Shown here: one piece after another, positions 34,587 through 46,494 of the stretch | Layout: every line of letters begins with the position of its first letter | Position numbering within the stretch: position 1 is the stretch's first letter | Assembly: GCA_014529385.2 (NCBI GenBank) | Contig: CM043963.1 | Span: 505,501-569,500 of the forward strand | DNA: 64,000 nt | From: Adiantum capillus-veneris | Taxonomy: Eukaryota; Streptophyta; Polypodiopsida; Polypodiales; Pteridaceae | Reading direction: 5' to 3' | Program-made: the position numbers and the translations under genes | The notes under the pieces: generated by a model | The model's input: the letters and a program-made list of their open reading frames with translations, nothing else | What the model was told of the DNA's origin: nothing | The model's database searches: none

Positions 34587-35454
34587 AGACATCCTACGCG
34601 TAGGATGTCTACAGGCCAATCTGGAAGGAATTTTGGGATTTTGAGTTGACCAGTGTGTTCAGAAGGTAGGATTTACCCTAATTTCAACTGGAAAGTGGAA
34701 ATTTGGCCATATCTTGACAGGATAAGGTCAGATAGACTGAAATTGCAAGACATCCTACCCAAATAGTGCCAAAACATTAACTTGAGACCAAAACCATAAG
34801 ATGGCTACATGAGTGTGTCTTGCATGATATATTGAGTGACTGAAAGGGGTTTCACCTCATTTGGGCAATAAAATTGGGTTCAAAGTTGACTTTAGCACTT
34901 TTGACTGACAAAGCAAAAAACAGCTGAAGTTTGGGACTTTTGATATCCAAATCAAAATCTAAGCATACCACTGGGATACTGACATCAAGGGGAAGTTGTG
35001 GAAAAAATATGGGGTCAAACAGGCTAAAAAGACCTCCTACGCGTAGGATGTCTTCTGAGTGATTTGGGACTCCAAACTGAAATCTGAGTATACCAAGGTG
35101 ATCAGCAACTCAAGGGGAGCTTGAGCCTTTAGTTTGAAGCCATTCTGAAGAAAAAGACATCCTACGCGTAGGATGTCTAATGCAAGCAAATAAAGCTAGA
35201 ATTTGACTTTGAGCATTGTAAGGTGTTATATGGCCTAAGGCAAGCCTGCTAGTCAATTTTGGTCCAATTTGGAGTTAATTAAACTGAACAATACCATCAA
35301 CAGACCGTCGGAACAGATTTCTGACTCATTGACCAGCTTATAGAAGTCCAAATCAAAAAGTAAAAGCAGCTGTAAGCTTAGCACAACAAAGGGAAACAAC
35401 AGTGCAAAAATCCAGGAAAAATATAGCAGGAGACATCCTACGCGTAGGATGTCT
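34587..35454 (+). repeat. Palindromic boxes in element E leader
   Basis: Four 24-bp boxes start at 34587, 35030, 35155 and 35431. Each is AGACATCCTACG followed by its reverse complement; the copy at 35030 has one arm substitution. A half box (AGACATCCTAC) is at 34748. Intervals are 161, 282, 125 and 276 bp, so a long and a short spacing alternate. Flanks of the 35155 box (CCATTCTGAAGAAAAAG) match those of boxes in element H at 61996 and 62281. Other leader parts (34071-34586 and 35455-36042) hold no box and no convincing gene. Confidence 0.88.
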
Positions 35455-36042
35455 ATTGGGGCATACTGCAGAGAAAATTTGACCTGGCCTAGACAGTGAG
35501 GTTCCATTTGGCTTAAGGGTTCCAGAACTTCTTTCAGAAGTGAATTTGGACCTTGGTTGCCCATTTGACAAAGCAAAGACTGAATTCAGACTTTTTCGCG
35601 TAAATTGGCCAACATCAGAGAGATGTACCGTTTCAGATTAGCAACCTAATCCAGAACATCATCAGTGTATAAAATACAGTAGTGGTTGAGATTAACTCTC
35701 CAGTTATACCAACATTACTAAGATAACCTCTAGCAGATAAATGCTTTGATTCAATTGCCGAAATTAAAACTCTTGTGTACATGTATATTCAGCAACAAGG
35801 CAAGAAGTTGTGTAGAAAATGACCCTTTGCCAGGTGAGTGGTTGAATTTGTGCTAAATTGCATTGATAAGTTTGATGAATTTAAGATCAGGCAGATACAT
35901 TGTTAGAGACCAGATGGTGGCAGGTGACCAAGGTAGCTTAGTGTCCACCAAAGAGAGTGTAACTCAGGTAGGGCTAGATCCGCTAGCACCGATTATTGAG
36001 GAAGGTAGTGATACTGACACTTAGTCAGAAAAATCTTTCTTC

Positions 36043-38586
36043 ATGATGGGTAGTCAACAGCCAGGAGGTTTCACCTATGATGGACCTATGCGAGGAGGAA
36101 GCACCTCCCAAAATCCTTTGAATGATTCCAAGCTTACGGTGATCTTCTTAGAGGGAACAAACTCAAGAGGATCCCTAGTCTATTCTGACTATCGAGGCCG
36201 CAAGTGCATTTGTATCGAAGAGAGGCCAGCACAAAGATTGGAGATAATCAGCGTGTATGATGATGGGGATAGATTTCGAGATGAAAAGGGGAACCACTAT
36301 TTAATAGTTAGCAACCCTGAAGATTACAACAGATATGGAGATAACGTGGCTAAAGGGAAAATGGTTTCAGAAACTCAAGAGCCGTCACCAAACATTGATC
36401 GGCACGGAGCTATTTTTATATACGATAAGAAAACAATCAGGATTCCAACTTATAATGAGAATGTGGGAATCTACAAACACGAGAGCGAGGGTATTGTCTC
36501 TTACCTTCGCAACAAAGAACCATACGTAAACAAACTAAGCAAAGACAAGGTTCTTTACTTATTCTCTTATGAAACTGCTACGGAGAAGGGCATAGTTTTT
36601 GTTGATAGATACGGGCGAGAATACCAACGTATTCTCCCAGAGGAAGTAGAAAGAGAAACAGATCCAGAAGCATCAGCATATGACCCTGAGGAAATTCCAA
36701 GAGCCGCCCACACCCCAAGCAAGTCAACAAATCCATTTTCAGATGAGTATGACACTACCTCACATTCCACCAGACAGCAAGCATTCAACAACCAAGACCA
36801 ACCAGCAAACCAGCCATCATTGTAGGCATGGCTTCAACAGAGTGCAATAACGGAACCAGACCAAAACCGAGATGGTTATCAAGCCGCACGATGGCTCAGA
36901 GATTTGCAAGAACCACCACACTATTCAAGGTATCAAGCAGAGAGTCAGCCAAAGACACAAGGGTCGACCGAGCTTGGAGGACCACCCATCGAACGAGTTC
37001 GAAGAGAAGAACCACCTCCAGCGAGAACCGTTAGAAATTATGGCTTAGGAGCACCACAGGGAGAGGAACCAACCTATTAAAGAAGTCCTGAGAAGGTGTA
37101 TAGACTTGGACAGGGTGATCCAATGATGAGGTTTGTAGACCATCGCAAAATTAGACCTTCTCAAGTGCAAAAATGGGTAAACAAGAAATACACACGAAAC
37201 AGAGACCCAAGAGATCATGTAGTAGCCTTTGTGCGTGTAATTAGAGCAGAAGAGATGTTAGACTTTCCTACCCAATTTGCACGATTCGGTTTAACCTTAG
37301 AGGATGATGCTGCTACATGGTTTGACTCAGTGGAGCGAAGGGACTTTGAGTCTATGGAGGAAGTGTTTGACGAGTTTATCGAGGAATTCTCACAAAGGGG
37401 AATAGCTCATAATATAGTCTCACAAATCCATAAATTCAAACAGAAAGATGGAAAGCCTGTGCGAAAGGTAGCCCTCCGATTAAAAAGATATGTTACGTTT
37501 TGCCCCGTGGAAGAACTGCCAACTCAGTCCAGACTTATGCTTATATTTATTCAAGGACTAAGGAATTCAGATCTTCAAAAGGACTTACATATGAAAAGGA
37601 GCACGACGTTGAATGATTTAACCAAGGAATCTCTATACCTGGTGGACAATTGTGCGGTCTACAAAGAGGGTGAGTTCAAGGATCTTGACGATGATTCTTC
37701 CTCGCAACAAAGTGGAAGCAAGTCTGCTAAGACAACACTGAAAGGAGAAGTAGAGGTGAGCCAAGAGCAGCTTGTAGAGGAAGTGCTTAAAAAGATTAAC
37801 TTGTATTCCAAACCACAAGCTAAACAACCAAAATGGTGTACGATTGAACAAAAATGGACAAACCATGGGATAGAGGAGTGTTATTATAACAAGGGATATG
37901 TGAGAGAACGACCATATGCTCCGCAAGCTCATGTAGCTTCCCCTCAAGTTCCACCGATGCCTAGATATCAAGCAGGCAACTTACCAGGACCTATAGGTGT
38001 AGAAAGACCACAACCGGTGTTGGGGCAACAACCACCCCTACCAGGTTTACGACCAGTTGATATAAGATACACACCAACGGTAACTGAATCAGAAGAAAAG
38101 GCTTTGGTGCATATGCATGCATATTATGAAGATCCCAATGGATATGCGGCAAACCCTGTCTATTATCCACCTGAAGAACCCTCGACACCAGAACCATGGA
38201 GCATGATAGGGAATCAGGGGCCTCCAACTGCTGCACAGGCCGCAGGAGAAGGAAGATATAGCTTAGATGAACGAACATTGTTGTTCATAGCCAATGGAGG
38301 CATGGGCGGACAGAGACAGGCTTACCAGCAACGAGGGGCTCAAGGAGCACCTCAACAACCCAAGGGACCCTATTACAAGTGTGGCGGAGACCATTGGCTG
38401 AGATATTGTCCTCATGATGAAATCATTAGAGTCAATGCGTATTGCCCAGAATGTGGAATTACTCATTTGATTCCCGATTGCCCTAAAAACCCGAGCAAAG
38501 GAGCAAAAACCACCTTGAACCTGTTGGAAACAGTACCTTCCAGTGGAGGTCGGAAAATGAAACAATCATACCTATTCAGGCGGTAA
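36043..38586 (+). pseudogene. gag: Element E gag-a/gag, two nonsense codons
   Basis: One frame throughout, with TAG at 36823 and TAA at 37078. The first 260 residues contain three related segments of form F/Y-x-D-x-x-G-x-x-Y: YSDYRGRKCICI, FRDEKGNHYLIV and FVDRYGREYQRI, the last shared with element C's ORF at 20498. After the stops come the gag core (IRPSQVQKWVNKK, FGLTLEDDAATWFDSV, FIQGLRNSDLQKDL) and knuckles CGGDHWLRYC and CPECGITHLIPDC. An earlier segment (WCTIEQKW..HGIEEC) may be a decayed knuckle. The frame ends at 38586, but similarity to element C continues in another frame from about 38550, so a frameshift lies there. Confidence 0.87.
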
Positions 38587-39831
38587 CACGAGCACAAGCC
38601 CAAAGAGGGACGAACGAACCCATAATAGAAGAACCAAAAACAGATGCCCAAGGTTCAGAAACGAAAAATCAAGGAAGCACTTGGAAAGCAAGAAAGGCGC
38701 GTAGGAAAGCCAGGAAAGAACTAGAGCAAACAGCCCTATCCGATGAGTTGAAACATACAAAGAACAGATTGGAGTGGTTAGAAGATCTAGCTAGCTTAAG
38801 CTCACACACCACAGTAGCCATAGCACCCAGGGAAATAACAGAGCCCAAAAGTGCAGGATCGGGAGGATCTGTACTGGCAGACAAGGTAAACGAGGAGCTG
38901 GATGCACTTATAAAAGCTTATGAAGCTCGACTTTAAAAAAACCAAACCCAGGAGCAAAGGTGGATGACTTATCCATATGCAGAAATAGAAAAACAAAGGT
39001 TGGATATGTGTAAAAAGATGATCGAGACGGCTCAATCATTGATGGAAGACCCGTTGGGTAAACCGGCAAATTATCATGACGCACCAGCTCCAACCCCTAT
39101 CCAACCAACGTTAGAGAAACGTGAAGAAAAAAAGGAAAGACTCACTAATGATGATGAGTCCAGAGGAGAGCCTATCATAGTGCCAAATACCACCGATGAG
39201 GCAAGTGACGGGGTCCATCCTAAAATATTGGCAGAAATGGGAAAGGACGATAATGGTCTAAATGATCTGTGGAAGCAAATCAGGGAGGCCAACGAGGCTA
39301 ATAGGACGAGTAACCACACGAATAGCACGAAAAAAGAAAATAACGTGATCTTACCTCCTATTGAAGAATTCGAGGCAAGATTACAAGTGAACTTTGAGAT
39401 ACATTCACAAGGGGGAGACCAAGGATCTATTAGTTCGAGGCACAGCCAAACAGAATCTTTGATAACTTTACCCTCTTACCTGGGAGAATATGAAGCTAAG
39501 TCGTAAGTGAGAGCAATCCCATCTCAAAGACTTTCTTCTAACAAGGTGATGGATTCACAAGGATTGATTGAGTTGTTATCCACCCCGGTGGCATGCACAA
39601 TCACGTTAGCAGAACTCCTAAGGTTAAGGCCAAACATGTGGACCACACTAGGAAAATGCCTAGAAAAATTTGGAGTGAAAGACCCCACCTTGAAGCTACA
39701 AGAAGGAATCAGGGAGTTGGACAAGCCTAGCCTAAACACTAGGCCGGTACCATTGAATAAGGTTGGAGAATATTGTGAGAGAGAAGACGGAAACACGACG
39801 CTACCAGTAGAATTCCAAAGCTATTCTTGAC
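38587..39831 (+). pseudogene. Element E gag-protease linker
   Basis: One frame (phase of 38748) interrupted by TAA at 38934 and TAA at 39504. It matches element C: AGSGGSVLADKVNEELDALI, EQRWMTYPYAEIEKQRL, MIETAQSLME, LWKQIREANEAN, LPSYLGEYEAKS, LLSTPVACTITLAELL and LNKVGEYCE. The equivalent part of C is where element D inserted. It leads into the protease, with a frame change just before the catalytic Asp. Confidence 0.8.
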
Positions 39832-40587
39832 AGTGGAGCAGGAGTTTCTATCGCCACCAAGGAAATCTAGAAAAAATGGGGAAAACCAGCTTTGAGGGCT
39901 ACCAGAATGAAGCTGCAGTTGGCAGATGGGTTCATGGAGAAGCCTCTAGGACTCTTAGAAAAAGTAATTGTCACTTCGTGCGGGATCGAGTATGAGCATA
40001 CATTTGCAATAGTCGATTTCGACAAAAAGAACAATTATGAGATAATCTTGGGACAACCATTCATGCAACAACTGAAGATGGTCCAAGATTGGGGTTATGA
40101 CCACATATACCTCAGACACGGCGAGAAGACAACTAAAATACACCTGAAAGACCATAGTTACAAAGATGTAAACCAAACACCAGTGGAAGAGTTTGATTCG
40201 GCTACAATAGCAGGATCAGAACTACCAGCATGGTTAGGGAAACCAAAAGAGCTATGGATGTGCGGAGCTTCACATTGTGGAAGCTTAAGAAAAGAGGAAT
40301 GCGTCTTAGAAAGAGCAATTGAGGACAAGGAGTATATTCCGGAACCTTTCCCTGAAGATGCCTTGGAACCTCTAGAATGGGAACACATACTGACAACATT
40401 AGATGTCTGTACCATTACCAACAGTCCAACAACAAAATTTTGTGATAAGGATGGCTACGACATGCTACCCTATTACATGGTAAGCATTATACCAAAGAAA
40501 GATAATGAGTGTTCAGACACCTCAAGTGAGCGTGGGAATGAAGCCGAGAATATCAAGTTTTATGATTTTGCTAATCTATACCCTTGA
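39820..40587 (+). pseudogene. Element E retropepsin domain
   Basis: KAILDSGAGVSIAT holds the catalytic D-S-G (Asp at 39829-39831). Then come KLQLADGFMEKPLG and IILGQPFMQQLKMVQDWG. A TAG at 39868 replaces a codon that reads Trp in element C (RIWEKWG). Downstream, ELWMCGASHCGSLRK and EPFPEDALEPLEW are conserved with C, so this extension is a normal part of the lineage's protein. It cleaves the polyprotein in an active element; this copy is inactive because of the stop and frameshift. Confidence 0.85.
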
Positions 40588-40852
40588 CGCCAAGAACGCT
40601 ATAGGAGGAAAAGAGCAGGAAGGAAAGCAAGAGAGAACCTGATGCCCAGGATAAAAAGTAAAACTCACTATTTGATGCTTGTAAAAGCAGAGGATTGTGT
40701 GAAGGATCAAATATCATGGAAATTCTCAGAAAATCAAAAAGAAAAAACGCGAGAAGAAATAAAACAGGTAAGAAAAGTTAAAACCAAAACAAAATCACAA
40801 AAATCTGAAAAATCAATAAAAAGAAACAACAAAAGACCAAGAGTGGACCAAA
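40588..40852 (+). other. Element E basic linker between protease and RT
   Basis: Encodes a very Lys-rich stretch (EEIKQVRKVKTKTKSQKSEK) in a frame open from 40642 to 40863. Likely a polyprotein linker; no domain is seen. Confidence 0.5.
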
Positions 40853-41691
40853 GTGGAGCATAAACAGAAATACCAAGAACTGAAAAAGTATTTGAGAGAG
40901 ATATGGACTACTGAAGAAGATAGTAATGGTAAAGGGGAGTCAGAAAAGGGCAACATGAACGTACCAACACACTACCGGAAATTTACTATCCAAGATAGAA
41001 AAATCATCATGACACCACCAATCAGGGAGAGGACCAACCAAGAATCTTACGATGGGCCTGAAAATGCAAAGAGAATAGACCTCGCAGAACCAGGTGAAAA
41101 GCCTCAGCCGGTCTATATAGCTAACGATTTAGAACCTGAGGAGAAAGCACAGCTAACACAACTTCTCACAAAGTATAAAGATGTGTTCGCTTGGTCCTAT
41201 AAAGACATCAAAGGAATTGATCCGTTGATATGCCAACATACAATTCCTTTGAAATCGGATACAAAACCTAGCAAACAACGTCCTTATACATATAATGACA
41301 CATTTGCCAAACGAATCAAAGAAGAGATTGATAAACTGATGGAAGCAGAGTTCATCTATGGAATTGAACATACAGATTGGGTGTCACCCATTGTGGTAGT
41401 TCCCAAGAAGAATGGAAAAGTGCGGGTGTGTGTCAACCTCAAAAAGGTGAATGCAGCAACCATAAGGGATAATTATCCCTTGCCAATTACAGAACATGTC
41501 CTTGAGCGAGTGGCCGGGAAACGGGCTTATTTCTTTCTGGATGGGTTTTGAGGATACAACCAACTGGCAATAGCAAGGGAGGATCAACACAAAACAGCGT
41601 TTGCCACAGAATGGGGGATTTATGCATATCGAGTTATGCCATTTGGCTTAACAAATACACCAGCCACTTTCCAGAGGTTAATGACTCACAC
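40853..41691 (+). pseudogene. Element E reverse transcriptase, N-terminal half
   Basis: LTKYKDVFAWSYKDIKGID, then IPLKSDTKPSKQRPY, EAEFIYGIEHTDWVSPIVVV and KKNGKVRVCVNLKKVNAATI are the fingers of a Ty3-type RT. AYFFLDGF holds the first catalytic Asp. A TGA at 41549 interrupts before GYNQLAI; similarity continues through [19 protein letters not shown]. Coding stops at 41692, the first base of element F, and continues at 55848 with the YMDD half. Confidence 0.9.
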
Positions 41692-41806
41692 TGACGAAGG
41701 AAATTTGGAATGGCGGCCTCTACACCAAAACAAACTCCATTGCACCACAAGGGAAATGAGATGAGGGCACCACCTAGTCTTGGAAGCGTGGACTAGGACC
41801 GCTACA

Positions 41807-41881
<75 letters not shown>

Positions 41882-43181
41882 CACTATGAATGAAGCATTA
41901 ACCTTAGTGTGTGTACAAGGAATGGATAAATTCAAGCACTCCAAACACAAATAGCATGTAGATTACTAAACAACAACTCAAGGATTAGCCAAAATCACAT
42001 CAAGAACTCTTACACACACATAAAAGATTTCTCTTAATTAACATAAGTAAGAGGAGGGGAGGTTACTAGCATAAAACAATTTGCACTCTAGAATGTGCAA
42101 GAATAGAGTGAATGAATGAGCTCTATGGGCTCATGGTGAGTGATACAAAGACTCAATGGGGCTGAGGGAGACTTGAAATTACAAAGCGGGGAGCCTCTTT
42201 ATATAGGAAAGAGAGTGATTAGGAGTGAGGTTAAGATCCAAGTGTAATTTGTACAAATGAAGCTTGATTAAGGACATTCAACCAATGAAGAAGCTCCTTC
42301 CAAGTGATTTGTTGACCAATTTGCAACTAATTGGCTCCATCATCACTTGTGTTGTCTTCACTCCTTCCTCCATAGCTTGAGTCCAAGAGCTTCCTTATTT
42401 TAAAATGTAAAGAATCTACATAAAATCAATACATATCTAGTAATAATAGAAAGGGGTTGAATGAGAACTTATGAATTACAACAAGATTAAGCATGATTTG
42501 AGAGGTGATTAGAAGAGGAATTTGTGATGGTTTTTTGAGCTTGAGAGAGAGGAGGAAGGAGGGGAGGGTGAGAAGACTAATGGATGATTTTTAGAGAAGG
42601 TCTCAATGTGGAAAAGGAAGGGTGTGTGTGTAAAGGTAGAGGGGGTGGTCTCCACCACAGTTGAAAAAACTGGCGTCCGCCATTTTGGCCATATCTCCTA
42701 GACCGTAGATGCAAAAATTATAAAAAAACTATGGTCAAAATCTCCAGCTCATCAGCTACAACTTTGATGAAGACAACTTTTCTTGGATCGGAGTGGAAGT
42801 ATTTTTTAAAAATCCAGAAAAATCATGTGTCTGTTTCCTTCCTTTACCAAGTCTTCCACTTGGGTCCCATCTGTTTGAATCATCATATGGCTCCAAAGCC
42901 ATGATGATATGAGCCACTCATGACCCTTGAATCATGAGTGCATGGATCCACAACCACATCATATCTTTTCTTTTCACATTTACATATTTTCCCTTCCCTT
43001 TACCACTAGGTTCTCCCTCTACCTTTCACCTCCATTGAACTAGTCAAGAAAAAATTCCCATCAAATCATCTTTTGAATTTTTCCAAGAGGTTGTTCTCAC
43101 TCTTTCTTTTATTGTAAACCTCTAGAAGCAAGGAAAACCAACAAAATATAGTAAACAAAATTTTTTGATAGGCTTGGATCA
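41692..43181 (-). repeat. Element F 3' LTR (1490 bp)
   Basis: Direct repeat of 54348-55847. It has a GA microsatellite at 41811-41877 (CT on sense strand) and a TATA candidate as the complement of 42198-42205. No gene inside. Confidence 0.93.
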
Positions 43182-43196
43182 TAGCCCCCCCAAACC
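43182..43196 (-). promoter_or_regulatory. Element F polypurine tract
   Basis: The complement reads GGTTTGGGGGGGCTA directly before the 3' LTR on the minus strand. Confidence 0.85.
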
Positions 43197-43222
43197 TGGC
43201 TAGGGGTATTTATGCCTCTAGC

Positions 43223-44722
43223 CTACTCTCTTTGATCTTGGGCTGACCTTATCCTGATGTGATAAGGCTTTAGACGCCATCCATTTTTCCTGGTCTTGTG
43301 CAATTTACCATCAATGTCTTGAAGTCTGTAAGAGCCATTTTTGAACTTTTTGGTGACCAAGAACGGGCCTTCCCATCGAAAAAGAAACTTTCCATCCTTA
43401 CGAGTGTCGAAGCGATTGTCATATCGAAGCACCAGAGATCCCTTTTTGATGTCTTTGGATGCTAGCTTTTTGTTGAACTTTTCTCTGCGCTTCTCTGCTT
43501 CTTGAGAATAGTGGTTGATGGCTTCTTCACGATCCAATTGCAGCCTCTCTAGATCCATGATCCTTTGATGTACTTTCTCCTTTTGAGAGCCTACCTCGCT
43601 ACCCAATATTCGAAGACTTGTTAACTTCACTTCAATGGGCAAAAGCGCCTCCTTTCCATAAACCAATTGAAAGGGTGTGTACCCTAATGTGGTTTTGAAG
43701 GAGGTTCTGTAGGCCCATAGAGCTCCATTCGGGTGTTTGTCCCAATCTTGGCACCTGGCATGTACCTGTTTGGTGAGAATTTTGCAAATGATTCCATTTA
43801 CCTTTTCTACCAAGACATTGCACTGAGGGTAGTAGGGAGTAGAGTGTTGATGCTGAATATTTAGCTTCTGCATGAGTTCTCCTACCAAGTCTACTATAAA
43901 CCCTGGTCCTCTATCAGATATTATTTCAAGAGGGGTGCCAAACCGGAAACACATGTGGTCAAAGATGAACTGACTCACATCCTTAGCAGTAATTCTATTG
44001 GTCGGCATAGCCTCAACCCATCTAGTCATGTAGTCTACTCCCATGATGATGTACTCTTTACCTGACTGAGTGCGTGGTAGAGGCCCTATAGCATCAATTC
44101 CCCACTTCTCAAAGGGCCCATATACCTTTATTGGGTTCTGAGGTTCAACTATGAGCCGTCGTGGTCCTGCTTTCTGACATTCATCACATGTTTGACACCA
44201 GTATTTGACATCACGATGAAGACTTGGCCAAGTAAACCCAGCTTGTAGAACCTTTCTACTAGTGATGTCGTGTGCAAAGTGTCCTCCGCACATATCATCG
44301 TGATAAGCTTTTAAAATCTCTTCAATTTCACTCTTCAAAGGCTCTCTCCTAAGCACACCATCCTTACCAAGACAATACAAGTTATCATTTAATATGCGAT
44401 ACCTGGTAGCCTTCCTAGCTAACCATCGCCTTTCCCCTGCATTCAAGTGTTTAGGAGCCTCTCCTTGCTCCAGAATGTGCATAATATCTTCTAAGTCCTC
44501 CTTGCCTTGCTGAAGTGGAAGTTTGATGGCCACTTCTCCCACTATTGACTCATTTAACTTCGATGATGCTAGGTGGTCTGCATCCTTGTTCTGGTCTCTT
44601 GGCACATGATGTACTTGTGCCTCCCTAAATCTCCTCATAAGAGCTTTGGCTTCTCTCATTTTAGTAGAGAGACTGGAATTTTTGCAAGCCCATGTACCTT
44701 GCATTTGCCTTACCAAAAGCAT
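43223..44722 (-). pseudogene. Element F: end of second RNase H and integrase
   Basis: Starts in the archaeal-type RNase H (HHVPRDQNKDADHLASS). The integrase follows: H-H-C-C finger (HDDMCGGHFAHDI ... WCQTCDECQ), D-D-E core in GIDAIGPLP, ISDRGPGF and NVLVEKVNG, and the end module WEGPFLVTKKF. The 499-residue frame is open to its natural stop. It is separated from the upstream pol frame by a 17-bp tandem duplication at 44715-44748. Confidence 0.88.
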
Positions 44723-44748
44723 GGAGTCACCAAAAGCATGGAGTCACC
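44715..44748 (-). repeat. 17-bp tandem duplication breaking element F pol
   Basis: Unit AAAAGCATGGAGTCACC (plus strand) twice in a row, with the start of a third. It shifts frame inside the second RNase H, after FGDSMLLV. Confidence 0.93.
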
Positions 44749-46458
44749 AAAAGCATTTAATCTCTTAATTGAATTATCGAGGCACCAACAAAGGCCATGA
44801 ATTAGAGATTGATATTCTGCTTCATTGTTGGAGTGGATATCTTCTAGAGTGATCCCTTCACCATGGATCCTCTCTCCCAATGGAGATAAGACCACGATGC
44901 CCGCAGCTGCCTTATCCTTGGTTCTCTTGTATACTCCATCAAAGTAGAGGCTATAAGCATTGACCAAAGCCTCTAGAGCTGGAGGTGGTGGAAGTTCCTT
45001 TCTCTTCAAATGGAAAACTTTTTCATAGCACTTGTTTGTTAAAATGTCGGCTAAGCATGCTCGAGTTGTTCTTTCAACCTGTATTGTATAATCAAACTTT
45101 TGAAGTCGCACCACCCACTTTGCTATTTTGTCAGAGATTTCCATATGTTGTAGTGCATAGGGAAACATATCCTCCACAGTGATAATTACAAACCTCTTCG
45201 GCAGCAAGTATGACCGAAATTTGGTTACCACAAACATGAGAGCTAACACTAGCTGTTCCATCAGGGTGTAGGCCTTCTCTGTGTTTTCCATGAGGCGGCT
45301 AGCAAAATACACAGGCCTCATAAAGGATGTTTTTGGATCTTTCTGTAGGAGGGCAACACCAATGGCCTCTTCTCCCACACTAGGGTTTACAAAGAATGTT
45401 TCTTCCCAACAAGGTTGGAGGATTACAGGGAGTGACCCTAACATTTTTTTTATCTCTCTAAAATGCCCATCACTTTCTTCACTCCAAACAAGCATCTCTT
45501 GACGAGTCAGTTGTTGTAGAGGAAATATCACTTGGGAGAGTAAGTGTATGAATCTACTCAAATATCTTAGCTTTTGCAAGAAAGAGATTAATTGTTTGAT
45601 GGAAGTTGGGGAAGGTAGATTTAGCAATGTTTCTATCTTTTCAGGATCTACCTCGATTCCATCAATGGACACTCCATGCCCCAATAGTGTAACCTTGCTT
45701 TCCCCAATGTGACATTTGTCCTTGTTTAGTTGTCCACCCAGCTTAGCTAAACGAGTAAATCCTTCATCAATCTTGCCGAGATGCATACTTTTGGAGCTGT
45801 AAATACAAAAGTCTTCTATGAAAACCCTTATGGACTTACCAAAGTAAGGTTGGAAGACCATGTTCATGAATCGTTGAAAGGTGGCTGGAGCATTGGTGAG
45901 ACCAAAAGGCATGACTCGAAATGCAAAACAGCCCCATGGTGTGATGAAAGTAGTCTTTTTCTGGTCCTCTACAGTGCGTATTTGAAAGTAGCTGGAGTAG
46001 CCATCACACACTGTGTATCGCTCATGGCCTGCTACTTCATTTAGAATCTCATCTTGAAATGGGAGAGGGAAGTGGTCCCTCTTTGTTGCAGCATTTAGTG
46101 GCTTGTAATCCACGCACACTCGCCATTTACCATTCTTCTTTGGCCTCACCACTACTGGGGAGACCCATTCTGAATCTTCTACTGGGTATATGAATCCTGC
46201 TTCTAAGAGTCTCTTCACCTCGGACAACAGTGCATTTTGTTGCACAACTCCTAATCTTCTTAGTTTTTGTACTACTGGCTTGCTCCCTTCTTTTAGATGG
46301 ATATGATGCTTCACTGCAGTGACACCTGTAATGTGAGTGTAATCAGAAATAAACAATGATGCATGCTTCTTGAGAGCATTTACATAACCCTCCTTTTCTT
46401 CTTCCTTTATATCCTTGGATAACATCTTCTCTAGACTGGCATCCCACACATTCTCCAT
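44749..46458 (-). pseudogene. Element F: RT, first RNase H, start of second RNase H
   Basis: 582-residue open frame. RT motifs: [57 protein letters not shown]. The catalytic box reads FIEDFCIYS where element B has FVDDFCIYS: the first of the two metal-binding aspartates is Glu (codon 45814-45816). The first RNase H has FVNPSVGEEAIGVALL, lacking the usual Asp, as in B. The archaeal-type RNase H begins YSLYFDGVYKR, then NNEAEYQSLI and FGDSMLLV, where the duplication breaks it. Residue 1 is an internal Met; similarity continues upstream. Confidence 0.88.
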
Positions 46459-46494
46459 TTGGATCCTTGGGTTGTCTTCTGATGAGGTAGTTTC

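Noticed and set aside
35820-35930. Possible intron (AGGTGAGTGG ... GGCAG) in element E leader
   Set aside because: Splice-like ends only; no coding continuity or second example to support it.
41681-41691. 5-bp target duplication for element F
   Set aside because: Left flank CACAC and right flank ACGCT share only AC at the junction; I could not define a duplication.
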